64,000 nucleotides of DNA from NCBI RefSeq assembly GCF_900111965.1, contig NZ_FOJT01000002.1, positions 62,001 to 126,000 on the forward strand. The letters are read 5' to 3'. The notes beneath the pieces were generated by a model. That model had not been told where the DNA came from, did no database searches, and saw only the letters and a program-made list of their open reading frames with translations. The first letter of the stretch is position 1; every line of letters starts with the position of its first letter. Origin of the DNA: Flavobacterium swingsii. Lineage in GTDB: Bacteria; Bacteroidota; Bacteroidia; Flavobacteriales; Flavobacteriaceae. The translations under genes were made by a program, and so were the position numbers. Of the stretch, positions 42,667-51,649 are shown piece after piece.

Positions 42667-43644
42667 TTAGTGTTCTAATGGACGTTTTTTAATCATACCA
42701 CCTTTAGTGTCTTTTACGCTATTCATCACTACAAAAGCTGTTGGTTCAATTTTCTCGATCTCGGTATTTAGTTTATTAAGTTCGAGTCTGGTAATAACAG
42801 TATATATAATTTCTACATCTTTGGTTTCTCCACGTTTTCCGTAACCTTTTTTTCCGCTGTAAACAGTTACGCCACGCCCCATTTTGTGTATAATCATTTG
42901 TCGGATATCTTCACTATGTGACGAAACAATGGTAACGCCAATATATTCTTCGATACCTTCTACGATAAAATCTAATGTTTTAGAAGCCGCTAAATAGGTT
43001 ATCATCGAATATAGAGCAATTTCTACACCTAAAAAATAGGCTGCTGCTGCAAAAATAAATACATTAATAACTATTATGATGTCACCAATTGTTGTACCAA
43101 ATTTACGACTTAAGTAAATAGCCAATACTTCGGTTCCATCAATAACTGCACCGCCACGAATGGCAAAACCAATGCCGGCTCCAAGGAAAAAACCACCAAA
43201 AATAGCTACTAATAAATTGTCGTTTGTAACATTAGGAAAAGTAACAGTTGCTAACACTATTGATAGTCCTGTTATAGCGATAGCAGTTTTGATGGCAAAT
43301 ACTTTTCCTAAGATGTTGTAAGCAAGCAGAATAAAAGGAATATTCACACAAATAATAAGTATATAAAGGGGTGTTTTTGTTAATGCCGAAATAAGCAAGG
43401 AAATCCCTGTTGCACCACCATCGATAAAGTGATTGGTGAGCAAAAAGCCTTTAAATCCAAATGAGGCCGAGAAAATTCCAATAGTAATTAGAATAAAGTC
43501 TTTGAAAAGACGCCTAATATTAATTAAAAATTCTCTATAACCTTTAGCAAGCACAAAGTTTGAATACTCGTTATTGTCTACAGATTTTTTATTCTTATAT
43601 TTAAGAATAGTTTGAATAATAATTTGTTTCCAAAATGAATTCAT
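42667..43644 (-). CDS. YitT family membrane protein (DUF161/DUF2179)
   Basis: 325 residues: about five to six membrane helices in the YitT domain (about 55-225; LTNHFIDGGATGISLLIS, GAGIGFAIRGGAVIDGTEVL) followed by a cytoplasmic DUF2179 domain (VTVYSGKKGYGKRGETKDV, IIYTVITRLELNKL, AFVVMNSVKDTKGG). Function is not established; transport of small solutes has been suggested for the family. I start at MNSFWKQII (43644); the longer frame to 43692 overlaps the end of the upstream lipoprotein gene. Confidence 0.92.
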   Translation of the reverse strand: MNSFWKQIIIQTILKYKNKKSVDNNEYSNFVLAKGYREFLINIRRLFKDFILITIGIFSASFGFKGFLLTNHFIDGGATGISLLISALTKTPLYILIICVNIPFILLAYNILGKVFAIKTAIAITGLSIVLATVTFPNVTNDNLLVAIFGGFFLGAGIGFAIRGGAVIDGTEVLAIYLSRKFGTTIGDIIIVINVFIFAAAAYFLGVEIALYSMITYLAASKTLDFIVEGIEEYIGVTIVSSHSEDIRQMIIHKMGRGVTVYSGKKGYGKRGETKDVEIIYTVITRLELNKLNTEIEKIEPTAFVVMNSVKDTKGGMIKKRPLEH

Positions 43645-43669
43645 ATTTCTTATTTTGGTTTTATTAAAA

Positions 43670-44122
43670 TTATTTCCTAGCTGATAAACCAATAGGAATT
43701 AATAATTCTCCTTTTTCAAATTTGTTAATGTAAAGTAAAACAGGCTTGGTTTGTCCTTTCCAAGTTATTTCGAAAGTATCTATTGTTCCTGCTCCAGTAT
43801 CGGCTCTTTTCGTTGGAAATGGGCAACAAGCCTCTTTTTGCACATATTTAATTCTTTCTCCTTTTGGTCCAGCCAAAGCATTTAGAAATCGGATTTGATT
43901 ATTCATTCCGTCTTCTACCGAAGTGAAATTTACATTTACAGGATAATCTTGATTATAACCATATTTTTTTGAAGTTGCATTTTTCGTAATGATAAAACTG
44001 CCAAAACCTTCATTTAATCCCGGTCCAATAACTGAATCGTCTATGTTTTGTATAGTTAGTTTTGTACTAATGCAAGACGACATTAATAACGCTATAAAAG
44101 AACTAATAACAATTTTTTTCAT
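43670..44122 (-). CDS. lipoprotein of unknown function
   Basis: 150 residues with a lipoprotein signal ending LMSSC (Cys 17). The mature part includes TKNATSKKYGYNQDYPVNVN, a double Cys in QKEACCPFPTKRADTGAG, and IDTFEITWKGQTKPVLLYIN. I recall similar flavobacterial lipoproteins carried under the name 2-dehydro-3-deoxyphosphooctonate aldolase, which the sequence does not support: there is no TIM-barrel and it is too short. Lies 25 bp upstream of YitT, same strand, likely co-transcribed. True role unknown. Confidence 0.82.
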   Translation of the reverse strand: MKKIVISSFIALLMSSCISTKLTIQNIDDSVIGPGLNEGFGSFIITKNATSKKYGYNQDYPVNVNFTSVEDGMNNQIRFLNALAGPKGERIKYVQKEACCPFPTKRADTGAGTIDTFEITWKGQTKPVLLYINKFEKGELLIPIGLSARK

Positions 44123-44168
44123 TTTCTTAAATCTTTGTGTAATTGTAACAAATATAGGAAGATTCTAC

Positions 44169-44176
44169 TATTTTTG
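44169..44176 (+). promoter_or_regulatory. -7 box of YeeE pair promoter
   Basis: TATTTTTG, exact to TAnnTTTG, 15 bases before the ATG at 44192. Confidence 0.45.
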
Positions 44177-44191
44177 TAAAAAAAAGATTCG

Positions 44192-44749
44192 ATGGAATAT
44201 ATCACACATACCTGGCATTGGTCAATTTCCGGTTTTTTAATCGGAATTATAATGCTTTTGTTAATTTATTTTGGTAAACATTTCGGAATGTCGTCTAATC
44301 TTAGAAGTTTATGTTCTATGACTGGAGTAGGAAAACACGTTTCGTTTTTCGATTGGGATTGGAAATCACAACGTTGGAATCTAATCGTGGTTCTTGGAGC
44401 TATGATTGGTGGTTTTGTAGCGGTTCATTTTTTGTCAGATGCTTCAAATGTGGCTATAAATCCTGAAACGATTGCTCAGTTATCTAAATTTGGTATCGAA
44501 GCGCCAAATGGAAAAATCGCACCCAATACTATGTTTGGACTTGAAGTTTTTCAATCTCCAAAAATGATTTTTATTTTATTAATAGGTGGAATTCTAATAG
44601 GTTTTGGTTCTCGTTATGCTGGTGGTTGTACTTCTGGTCACGCAATTTCGGGACTTAGTAATTTGCAATTACCATCGTTAAAAGCGGTTATTGGGTTTTT
44701 TATAGGCGGCTTGGTTATGGCTCATTTTATTTTTCCACTTTTATTTTAA
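44192..44749 (+). CDS. YeeE/YedE sulfur transport family protein, first half
   Basis: 185 residues, about four membrane helices. The signature GSRYAGGCTSGHAISGLSNL carries the conserved Cys of the YeeE/YedE (thiosulfate) transport family. It is half the size of fused YeeE; the second half is the next gene, four bases downstream. Together they should make one channel-like transporter for thiosulfate or related sulfur species. There is no rhodanese or sulfurtransferase gene adjacent. Divergent from the lipoprotein-YitT unit, with the promoter between. Confidence 0.94.
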   Translation: MEYITHTWHWSISGFLIGIIMLLLIYFGKHFGMSSNLRSLCSMTGVGKHVSFFDWDWKSQRWNLIVVLGAMIGGFVAVHFLSDASNVAINPETIAQLSKFGIEAPNGKIAPNTMFGLEVFQSPKMIFILLIGGILIGFGSRYAGGCTSGHAISGLSNLQLPSLKAVIGFFIGGLVMAHFIFPLLF

Positions 44750-44753
44750 GACA

Positions 44754-45167
44754 ATGAATTTACTTAAATACTTAGCAGTTGGTTTTATTTTTGGATTGGT
44801 TTTAACCAAATCTGAAGCGGTTTCTTGGTACAGAATATACGAAATGTTTATGTTTCAATCGTTTCACATGTACGGAATTATTGGGGTTGCCATAACTACA
44901 GGAATTATCGGGATTCAAATTATTAAAAGAAATAAACTCAAAGATATTGATGGACTTACCATCGAAATTATTGACAAAGAAAAAGGTTCGTTCCGTTATT
45001 GGATTGGTGGTTTACTCTTTGGATTGGGTTGGGCATTAGTGGGCTCCTGTCCAGGGCCTATTTTTATACTTATTGGTGCAGGATTTATGAGTGTTGGCAT
45101 CATATTAGTTGGCGCGCTTCTAGGAACTTTCCTTTATGGCGTTATAAAAGATAAATTACCTCATTAA
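44754..45167 (+). CDS. YeeE/YedE family protein, second half (DUF6691)
   Basis: 137 residues, four membrane helices. GWALVGSCPGPIFILIGAGF holds the second family Cys. It forms a pair with the preceding gene (four-base gap) and completes the two-repeat YeeE fold. The stop codon TAA at 45165-45167 overlaps, on the opposite strand, the stop of the lysoplasmalogenase-like gene, so the two transcripts share no spacer and no terminator is visible between them. Confidence 0.94.
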   Translation: MNLLKYLAVGFIFGLVLTKSEAVSWYRIYEMFMFQSFHMYGIIGVAITTGIIGIQIIKRNKLKDIDGLTIEIIDKEKGSFRYWIGGLLFGLGWALVGSCPGPIFILIGAGFMSVGIILVGALLGTFLYGVIKDKLPH

Positions 45168-45829
45168 TTTTTCTGATTCAGTTTCAAAATCCCCGATACA
45201 ATGCAGTATTGTGCTACAATATAAGTAAACATAATAATGAAATTGGCACTTAAAATAGGATTATAAAATTTATTAATAGCCAGAAAACTATCTGAAATCA
45301 CAAAAAATAAGGCGCCAATTAAGATTAATATATTCATGGGTTTTTGCCAAGAAAAATAACCTTTTATAGCCATAACAAGCATCAACGAAATGGTAAATGC
45401 ATAAACCGAAACAGGAATTTTTAAATCTCCTAGTTTTGGAAATAGTAAAGACAACATACTTCCTAAATAAACTAAAACGGCTACAAAACCAAACCAAAAC
45501 TGCCAGTTTTTAGCATAATTCCCTTCCGATTTTTGTTTGATAAAAAGCACGATAAACAAAATATGAGCAACTAAAAACGAAACCAATCCGAAAATAAAAT
45601 ACAATTCTCCTTTGTCTGCAAACATTAATATTACATCACCAATCCAAGAAAAGATTAAGGCAAGTAGTAACCATTTTTTTGTAGAAAAAACTTCGGATTT
45701 ATAAGCTGCCAAAATTAAAAAAGGCAATAAAAATGGTTTGAAATACCAAGCAATATTATCCTGGCCAAAAATGATTAATAATAGATAAAAAGCACTTACT
45801 ACTAGAAAATAATTTAATAATTTACTCAT
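45164..45829 (-). CDS. lysoplasmalogenase-like (YhhN/TMEM86) membrane protein
   Basis: 221 residues, about seven to eight membrane helices of the YhhN family. YhhN/TMEM86 proteins hydrolyse the vinyl-ether bond of lysoplasmalogens in animals and some bacteria. Helices such as WLLLALIFSWIGDVILMFAD and LVSFLVAHILFIVLFI hold the family Asp and His. I start at MSKLLNYFLV (45829), two bases after the stop of the upstream hydroxylase; the longer frame up to 46021 lies inside that gene. Tail-to-tail overlap of three bases with the YeeE gene. Confidence 0.9.
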   Translation of the reverse strand: MSKLLNYFLVVSAFYLLLIIFGQDNIAWYFKPFLLPFLILAAYKSEVFSTKKWLLLALIFSWIGDVILMFADKGELYFIFGLVSFLVAHILFIVLFIKQKSEGNYAKNWQFWFGFVAVLVYLGSMLSLLFPKLGDLKIPVSVYAFTISLMLVMAIKGYFSWQKPMNILILIGALFFVISDSFLAINKFYNPILSANFIIMFTYIVAQYCIVSGILKLNQKN

Positions 45830-45831
45830 TT

Positions 45832-47103
45832 TTAGGTATTTAAAATTGCTTTGGTTTCTAATTTGAAATCGATGGTTATAAAGTAAATATTTATTAATAA
45901 TGAAACAGATAAATAACCCAAAACCAAGTAATTTCCTATTGCTATTACCGAGTTTAACCCAAACCAATCGCCATAATAACGAATAATTCCTAAAGCGAAA
46001 ATGAATCGGATACTTTCCCAAATAACTGAATATTTATTTTTGTCCATCAAATCAGTATAACTATATATTGTGATGAATATAAAAGCACCATAAACAAAAA
46101 TATTAGTTAATCCAATTTTTGCAATATTATCAAACAAGTAACTTACAAAAAGTAGCGTGATTAACATTTGTGCCACCGACCAATAAATTAGTTTGTTTGA
46201 GTTTTCAGTGCCATACTTATCAAAATTAAATACATCATTTATTTTATGAATTGGGTATTTTTCATCAAAACCTTCAGGTCTCCAACCTGTTGGCATAAAC
46301 CAAATTCTAAATTTGTCTTTCCAATTCTCGGCATACCAAGCATCTTTAATTAAAATCCATAAATGTTGAAAATTTATTTTAAAAGGATTCCAAGTTTCTG
46401 CAGGACGCGTAATTCCAAAAACAGCTGGAACTTCAGGTAATTCTTCTTGGAAAGTACCAAACCATTTGTCCCAAAAAATAAATATTTGTGAATGATTTTT
46501 ATCCATATATTCAGGATTAATAGCGTGATGAACTCTGTGGTGAGATGGTGTGACCAATATTTTTTCTAGGAATCCCATTTTACCAATATATCTTGTATGA
46601 TACCAAAATTGCAAAAACAACTGAATAGGAAGCGTGATGGCAATAACTTGAGCAGGAACACCTAAAATTGCAGCAGGAATAAGTAAAAAGGTAAATAAAT
46701 TTACAAAACTCGAAACGGTTTGTCGTAATGCACAAGCCAAATTAAATTCTTCCGAACTGTGGTGAATGGCGTGTTTGTTCCAAAAAAAGTTAATCTGGTG
46801 CGCCCAACGATGTGTCCAATAACCATAAAAATCGATAATAAAAAAACCAATAATATAAGTTAGGATATTCGCTTCTAAACTAAAAATTGCTAGTTTAGAA
46901 ACTAACCATTCGTAACTTAATAACGAAATACTGAGTCCCAAGACATCTTTTACAGAATTTGTAATACCAGAACTTATACTCGAAACACTATCCATCAAAG
47001 GAGCATGATCAATGCCTTTGTAGTAGCCATATATTTTTTCTATTACTATCAATAGTAAAAAAATGGGCATAGCAATAATTAGTATTTTTCCGTATTGTTC
47101 CAT
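45832..47103 (-). CDS. alkylglycerol monooxygenase-like fatty acid hydroxylase
   Basis: 423 residues of the membrane di-iron fatty acid hydroxylase superfamily. The eight-His pattern is complete: HRWAH, then HAIHHSSEEFNLACALRQ, and TPSHHRVHHA. The surrounding phrases (ALRQ after the second cluster, ILVTPSHHRVHHA, DKNHSQIFIFWDKWFGTF) match animal alkylglycerol monooxygenase (TMEM195/AGMO) more closely than sterol desaturases. About seven membrane helices; C-terminal ~140 residues form extra helices. AGMO cleaves ether lipids with tetrahydrobiopterin. The lysoplasmalogenase-like gene follows by two bases. Confidence 0.9.
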   Translation of the reverse strand: MEQYGKILIIAMPIFLLLIVIEKIYGYYKGIDHAPLMDSVSSISSGITNSVKDVLGLSISLLSYEWLVSKLAIFSLEANILTYIIGFFIIDFYGYWTHRWAHQINFFWNKHAIHHSSEEFNLACALRQTVSSFVNLFTFLLIPAAILGVPAQVIAITLPIQLFLQFWYHTRYIGKMGFLEKILVTPSHHRVHHAINPEYMDKNHSQIFIFWDKWFGTFQEELPEVPAVFGITRPAETWNPFKINFQHLWILIKDAWYAENWKDKFRIWFMPTGWRPEGFDEKYPIHKINDVFNFDKYGTENSNKLIYWSVAQMLITLLFVSYLFDNIAKIGLTNIFVYGAFIFITIYSYTDLMDKNKYSVIWESIRFIFALGIIRYYGDWFGLNSVIAIGNYLVLGYLSVSLLINIYFITIDFKLETKAILNT

Positions 47104-47316
47104 GATTTAATAATTTTTTACTAAAGTATGAAAATCAAAACAAATAATTCAATTTTTTAGCTTTCTATATCAGAAATTTCTTTAGCACATTCTAACTTAA
47201 TTAGGGTATTTTGGAGTAAAAATAAGCAGAAAATTTTATTTTATAATTCATTTGTATTTATATTAACTATCTTTAATTCATATTGTTACACTAATTTTTA
47301 ATTAAAATTTTAAGTC

Positions 47317-47958
47317 ATGAAAAAAATAATTACGTTACCAATATGTATATTGTATTTAATGGTATTGGTTTCATGTACAACGGATTCTTCAGCAGATTCT
47401 CAGGTTCCAGCAAATTATAGTGAAAACACTGCGAGTATGGGGTATATAGGTGTAGGAGGTACTGGGAGCACGGGTGGTGGTAGCAATACTGGAAGTCCAA
47501 GTATTATTACAAATCCATATTTTGGATTTTTAGATGGTGATGGAAATTATGATTTTTTTATTGATATGCCTATAGAAAGTTCTCCTTCAAATTTAATAAT
47601 AGGAAGATGGGAAATTACAAAATTAGGAATAGATGAAAACAATGATGGAAATATAATGTATTATAATTATGCGGATTATAATCATCGTGTATGCGGGAAA
47701 AACATTTTGCAATTCAATAACAATGGAACAGTTTTCGAGAATTCATATTATAATAACAATGGGATTTGCAGCATTCATTCCGAAAAAGATGATTTTGAGT
47801 TTCTTGAAAATGACAGACTTAAAATTTATGTTTATGACAATATATATATTGTTAAAGTAACTCAAACAGAATTAGTTTTAAAATATGACTGGGATTTTGA
47901 CGGTTCACTTTATGGACCAATGCAAGCCTATTATTATTTTGATAGAATTGTTCGATAG
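47317..47958 (+). CDS. lipoprotein with lipocalin-like domain
   Basis: 213 residues: signal ending VLVSC (Cys 20), a Gly/Ser/Thr-rich linker, then a ~120-residue beta domain that begins LIIGRWEITKLGIDENNDG and has HRVCGKNILQFNNNGTVFEN and YIVKVTQTELVLKYDWDFDG. This pattern (GxW...L.F..(D/N)GT) is that of lipocalin-like domains found in many Bacteroidota lipoproteins. Outer-membrane location is likely, ligand unknown. Single gene in its own unit; very low G+C. Confidence 0.85.
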   Translation: MKKIITLPICILYLMVLVSCTTDSSADSQVPANYSENTASMGYIGVGGTGSTGGGSNTGSPSIITNPYFGFLDGDGNYDFFIDMPIESSPSNLIIGRWEITKLGIDENNDGNIMYYNYADYNHRVCGKNILQFNNNGTVFENSYYNNNGICSIHSEKDDFEFLENDRLKIYVYDNIYIVKVTQTELVLKYDWDFDGSLYGPMQAYYYFDRIVR

Positions 47959-47968
47959 AATTAATAAT

Positions 47969-48027
47969 AAAAGTGATTAAAACTCTAAGTTATCAAGATG
48001 ATAGTATAAGGTTTTAATCACTTTTTT
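47969..48027. terminator. terminator hairpin
   Basis: Perfect 15-bp arms, 47969-47983 and 48011-48025, with a 27-base spacer that can itself pair, then T residues. Between the convergent lipoprotein gene and clpS. Confidence 0.82.
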
Positions 48028-48042
48028 AAGCATTGATTTTAT

Positions 48043-48318
48043 TTATATTATCTCTGCGCTCAAACCAGCTTCTAATAAGGAAGAACATTGTGGTTTTAGC
48101 TCATCAAAAGTTCCAGTTTTTACAACACATTTACCTTTGTAATGTACCAGTAATGCACATTGTTCGGCTTGTAATTCGTCGTGATTGCAAACTCTAATTA
48201 ATGTGTCAATAACATGATCGAAAGTATTCACATCGTCATTGAATAATACAATTTCGTTATTAATACCAACTGATTCTAGAACATCAGTTTCTACTTGTAT
48301 TTTTTCTATTGTTGCCAT
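48043..48318 (-). CDS. clpS: ATP-dependent Clp protease adaptor ClpS
   Basis: 91 residues, full ClpS: NEIVLFNDDVNTFDHVIDTL with the N-degron-binding Asn-Asp, the conserved His in HYKGKCVV, and TFDELKPQCSSLLEAGLSAE. ClpS hands N-degron substrates to ClpAP. It lies 81 bp after prmA on the same strand; the spacer contains short TTAGATTT-type repetition without a clear promoter. Confidence 0.96.
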   Translation of the reverse strand: MATIEKIQVETDVLESVGINNEIVLFNDDVNTFDHVIDTLIRVCNHDELQAEQCALLVHYKGKCVVKTGTFDELKPQCSSLLEAGLSAEII

Positions 48319-48399
48319 TTACTTTAGATTTTTAAACTTCTTAGATTTTAGATTTCTTAGACTTTTGGCTATTGCCTTTTGCCATGTGGCTTTCTAATA

Positions 48400-49233
48400 C
48401 TAATTTACATATTTTAATGATACCCAATTGTTTCGTTCCAGTTTTTTAACAAAAGTTAAACCTTTTTCGGTACAAGAAGCATCTATAAACGGGATATCTT
48501 CGGTGTAAAAACCGCTAAAAAGAATGGTTCCTTTTGGGTTCAGACAATCTACATAGGCTTGCATATCATTTAATAAAATATTGCGGTTAATGTTGGCAAT
48601 TATTAAATCATATTTCTTGTCTTTTAGCAAAGCAGCATCACCTTCGTAAACTGTAATATGTTTGCAATTATTGCGTTCTGCATTTTCGATAGAATTCAGG
48701 TAACACCAATTGTCAATATCTATAGCATCTATTGGCTGAGCGCCTTTCATTTCGGCAAGAATGGCAAGAATTGCTGTACCGCAACCCATGTCTAAAGTTT
48801 TCATTCCAGTAACATCGATCTCTAATAAATGCTGAATCATCATGTGTGTCGTTTCGTGATGACCAGTTCCGAAACTCATTTTTGGTTCGATAACAATATC
48901 AAATTCGGCATTGGTTTTTGGGTGAAAAGGAGCACGAACGTGACAATTTCCGTCTACATCTATCGCTTCAAAGTTTTTTTCCCATTCTTCGTTCCAATTT
49001 ACTTGCTCTATTTCTTCAAAAGTGTAAGAAATCTTGAATTCTGGATTGTCTAAAATATAAATATCTTCCAGGATATCTTCCGTCCAAAGTGATTTTTGTA
49101 CAAAAGCCGAAAAACCAGTTTCGGTTTCTATAAAACTTTCAAAAGCTTTTTCGCCTAATTCGGCGATAAGTATTTCTGAACCTAATTCTTTTGGCTCGAC
49201 CGAGAAGTGATAACCTAAATATATATTTGACAT
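48400..49233 (-). CDS. prmA: ribosomal protein L11 methyltransferase
   Basis: 277 residues. A PrmA N-terminal substrate domain is followed by a SAM domain with MSFGTGHHETTHMMIQHLLE, TLDMGCGTAILAILAEMKGA (motif I), DIDNWCYLNSIENA and the catalytic-site phrase DLIIANINRNILL (NPPY equivalent). It trimethylates L11 lysines. Adjacent to clpS in the same direction, an order also seen in other flavobacteria. Confidence 0.97.
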   Translation of the reverse strand: MSNIYLGYHFSVEPKELGSEILIAELGEKAFESFIETETGFSAFVQKSLWTEDILEDIYILDNPEFKISYTFEEIEQVNWNEEWEKNFEAIDVDGNCHVRAPFHPKTNAEFDIVIEPKMSFGTGHHETTHMMIQHLLEIDVTGMKTLDMGCGTAILAILAEMKGAQPIDAIDIDNWCYLNSIENAERNNCKHITVYEGDAALLKDKKYDLIIANINRNILLNDMQAYVDCLNPKGTILFSGFYTEDIPFIDASCTEKGLTFVKKLERNNWVSLKYVN

Positions 49234-49310
49234 GGTAATTTTTATTTTTGCAAAGGTAATATATCTTAAACTATTCGTTATAATTTTTTTGATAAATGAG
49301 ATTAAAAGTA

Positions 49311-49347
49311 AAAAAGCCAGAAAGGAAACTCCAATCTGGCTTTTTTT
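49311..49347 (-). terminator. terminator of choice-of-anchor gene
   Basis: Perfect 11-bp arms, 49311-49321 and 49335-49345, 13-base loop, with A/T tracts on each side; 17 bp past the minus-strand stop at 49364. Confidence 0.85.
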
Positions 49348-49363
49348 AATTGAAGATAATAAG

Positions 49364-51526
49364 TTATTTGATTACTAATTTCTTTACAATTCCTTCAGAA
49401 GTTTTTACCAAATAAATTCCAGCAGAAAGGTGAGATGTGTTTATTGTTAATGCATTTTTTTCTTGTTGAATTAATTTTCCGCTAAAATCATATAATTCAA
49501 AATCGGCAATACGATTAAAATATACAATTCCGTTTTCCGATGGATTTGGAAAAATCACAAATGTTTTTGGTTCAAGAGAAAATCCTTCTGTTGATAAATT
49601 AGTTGTATTGACTTCAAATAATGAAATGGTTCCACTTATTTCATTAGCTACAGCCGCATAATTTTTACCTGTTGTAGTGTTTTCAGCTTTGATAAATGTT
49701 ACGCCTTCAGGACCATTGTCGCCTGTGTAAGCAGAAACATTACGACTGTTTTTATAATCTACAAATTTCACATTATTAGGATTTGTAACATCGTAAACCA
49801 TAATGCCGCCAACTCTTTCTAAAGTAATAAATGCGAAAGTTTGTCCGTTTAATTCAGCTAGAGTAACTCCTTCTGGTTCAGGACCTTTAGCGCGACTTCT
49901 TCCTTTTTTGACATTATCACTATGATCTGAATTAAAAATGGTACTGATTGAAGGAGTTAAAGCAGTATATTTTTCAAAATCATCACCACTATCATACACA
50001 ATTGATTTTGTATCGGCATTAAAAATAGAAAACGAACGACTTCCTAATGAATATATTTGTTCGAATGCGGCATCGGCATCGGTATTTCCATTAAGATTGG
50101 TTACTCTCATTCTTCCGGCGTTATTACTGTTTTTTAAAACAGCACTTTGAGGGTAATTAGTGGCATCTAGAGCATATCCACCAGCACCAATAGTTGTTCT
50201 TTCATTCAAACCTGTATATTCTTTTTCGTCTCCTTCATTTGCAGTTACTAAATATGTTGTTCCAGCTACACTATAATTAGCAACTCCATCAGGAATATAA
50301 TAGGATTTGATAGGCCAGTTTGCAATTAAAACCTGACTGTTATTATCAGAAATATCCATTCCGTTTCCGGGTAAACTAACATCTTTTGTGCCTAAAGCCC
50401 AAATATCGGTATAAGAATTGGTTGTCAGATTAATTTCTGCAATGGCATTGCTTTCTTGAATAGTAACCCAAGCTTTTTGCGAATTTTCGCTAATTGTAAT
50501 GTATTCTGGTTCGAAATCCTGAGATAAAGTGCTTGACGCTTTCGTTTTACGAATTCCAGAAGCCAATAAAGTAGTTTCTTGCGAATTATAACCCGTAAAC
50601 AATAAAGTTGTAACATTAGATTGTGATAAACCTGCAATTCCGCCTGCAATGTCTATGACAGAAACCGAGCCTTCCGGATCATTTGAATAGGAATCATTAG
50701 GTTGTCCCTCATTAGCAGTCATCACTTTATTTCCGTCGGGCGTAAACACAATCATATCAGGTAAAGCTCCCACAGTAACTTGTTTTAAGAATGTTCCATT
50801 GGTATTAAAAAATACAACACTTCCGTTCAATTGTTCATTAATATTTGGAGAAGCCACAGCAACAATTCCGTTTTTAACAGCAACGCTAGTAATTCCGCCG
50901 TAAGGAGTCATATCAATAGAACTTACTACACTTAAACTTGTAGGGTTTGAAAAATTAATAATATCTAATTTTTTAGCCACTGCACTTATTGTGAATAATC
51001 TTTGTGAAACAGGATCGTGAACTACAATTTCGCAGGTGCTTGTGCTAGCTCCTGAAGGATCAAAACTTCCCACATAATCTAGTTGAATATCTAGGTTTGG
51101 AGTTGGAGTCAATAAATCATTATCCTTTATATATATAGTAGTTAATGCATTTCCAGAAACAGAAAGATTTGAAGGATTTTCTAAACTCAATACAAAATAT
51201 TCAGAATGTTGTTCATTAGCAGAATCATCAATAATTGGAATAGCAATTGTTTGTGTTGTTGAGCTACCTGAAGTGAAGTTTAAAGTTTGAGTTGTTAAAG
51301 TAAAATCGTTTGTGTCAGCTGTACTAAAAGGTGCCGTTTTGACAACCAAATTTACTGAAGAAGTGGTTGGACTTGTTAAAGTTAAATTAACGTTTAAAAT
51401 ACCTTGATTTTCATTAGTCACAATAAAATTGGAAGTAAATGTAACAGTTTGACTCCAAGAATAAGTTGTTGCAATTAAAAAAAGTAGTGTTAAGAATTTT
51501 TTTGTGGTTTTGTAAATTTCTGACAT
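49364..51526 (-). CDS. choice-of-anchor I secreted beta-propeller protein
   Basis: 720 residues: signal peptide about 5-25 (TTYSWSQ), a Calx-beta-like domain about 27-135 (YFVLSLENPSNLSVSGNALT), a long choice-of-anchor I region built as a beta-propeller (about 150-620: VFTPDGNKVMTANEGQPNDS, YLVTANEGDEKEY, GPEPEGVTLAELNGQTFAFI), and a T9SS type A sorting domain at the end (FVIFPNPSENGIVYFN ... KKLVIK). Some relatives are noted as alkaline-phosphatase-like, but no active site is apparent. Exported and probably surface bound. The initial MSEIYKTTKK lengthens the n-region. Confidence 0.93.
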   Translation of the reverse strand: MSEIYKTTKKFLTLLFLIATTYSWSQTVTFTSNFIVTNENQGILNVNLTLTSPTTSSVNLVVKTAPFSTADTNDFTLTTQTLNFTSGSSTTQTIAIPIIDDSANEQHSEYFVLSLENPSNLSVSGNALTTIYIKDNDLLTPTPNLDIQLDYVGSFDPSGASTSTCEIVVHDPVSQRLFTISAVAKKLDIINFSNPTSLSVVSSIDMTPYGGITSVAVKNGIVAVASPNINEQLNGSVVFFNTNGTFLKQVTVGALPDMIVFTPDGNKVMTANEGQPNDSYSNDPEGSVSVIDIAGGIAGLSQSNVTTLLFTGYNSQETTLLASGIRKTKASSTLSQDFEPEYITISENSQKAWVTIQESNAIAEINLTTNSYTDIWALGTKDVSLPGNGMDISDNNSQVLIANWPIKSYYIPDGVANYSVAGTTYLVTANEGDEKEYTGLNERTTIGAGGYALDATNYPQSAVLKNSNNAGRMRVTNLNGNTDADAAFEQIYSLGSRSFSIFNADTKSIVYDSGDDFEKYTALTPSISTIFNSDHSDNVKKGRSRAKGPEPEGVTLAELNGQTFAFITLERVGGIMVYDVTNPNNVKFVDYKNSRNVSAYTGDNGPEGVTFIKAENTTTGKNYAAVANEISGTISLFEVNTTNLSTEGFSLEPKTFVIFPNPSENGIVYFNRIADFELYDFSGKLIQQEKNALTINTSHLSAGIYLVKTSEGIVKKLVIK

Positions 51527-51649
51527 AATTGTGGTTGTTTATATTTCCCACAAATGTCAAAACTGAGAATTAAGTTATCTTTAATTTAAAAACATTTTAC
51601 AATTAGCAAAAGTTTATCTTTAAGTTAACAGCGTAAATTTTAGGTTGAT

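Noticed and set aside
43670-44122. Aldolase (KDO8P synthase) identity for the lipoprotein
   Set aside because: Only a name I recall from similar proteins; at 150 residues with a lipobox it cannot hold a TIM barrel.
45830-46021. 64-residue N-terminal extension of the lysoplasmalogenase-like gene
   Set aside because: It lies inside the upstream hydroxylase gene; the family-like start with a membrane helix is at 45829, two bases after that gene's stop.
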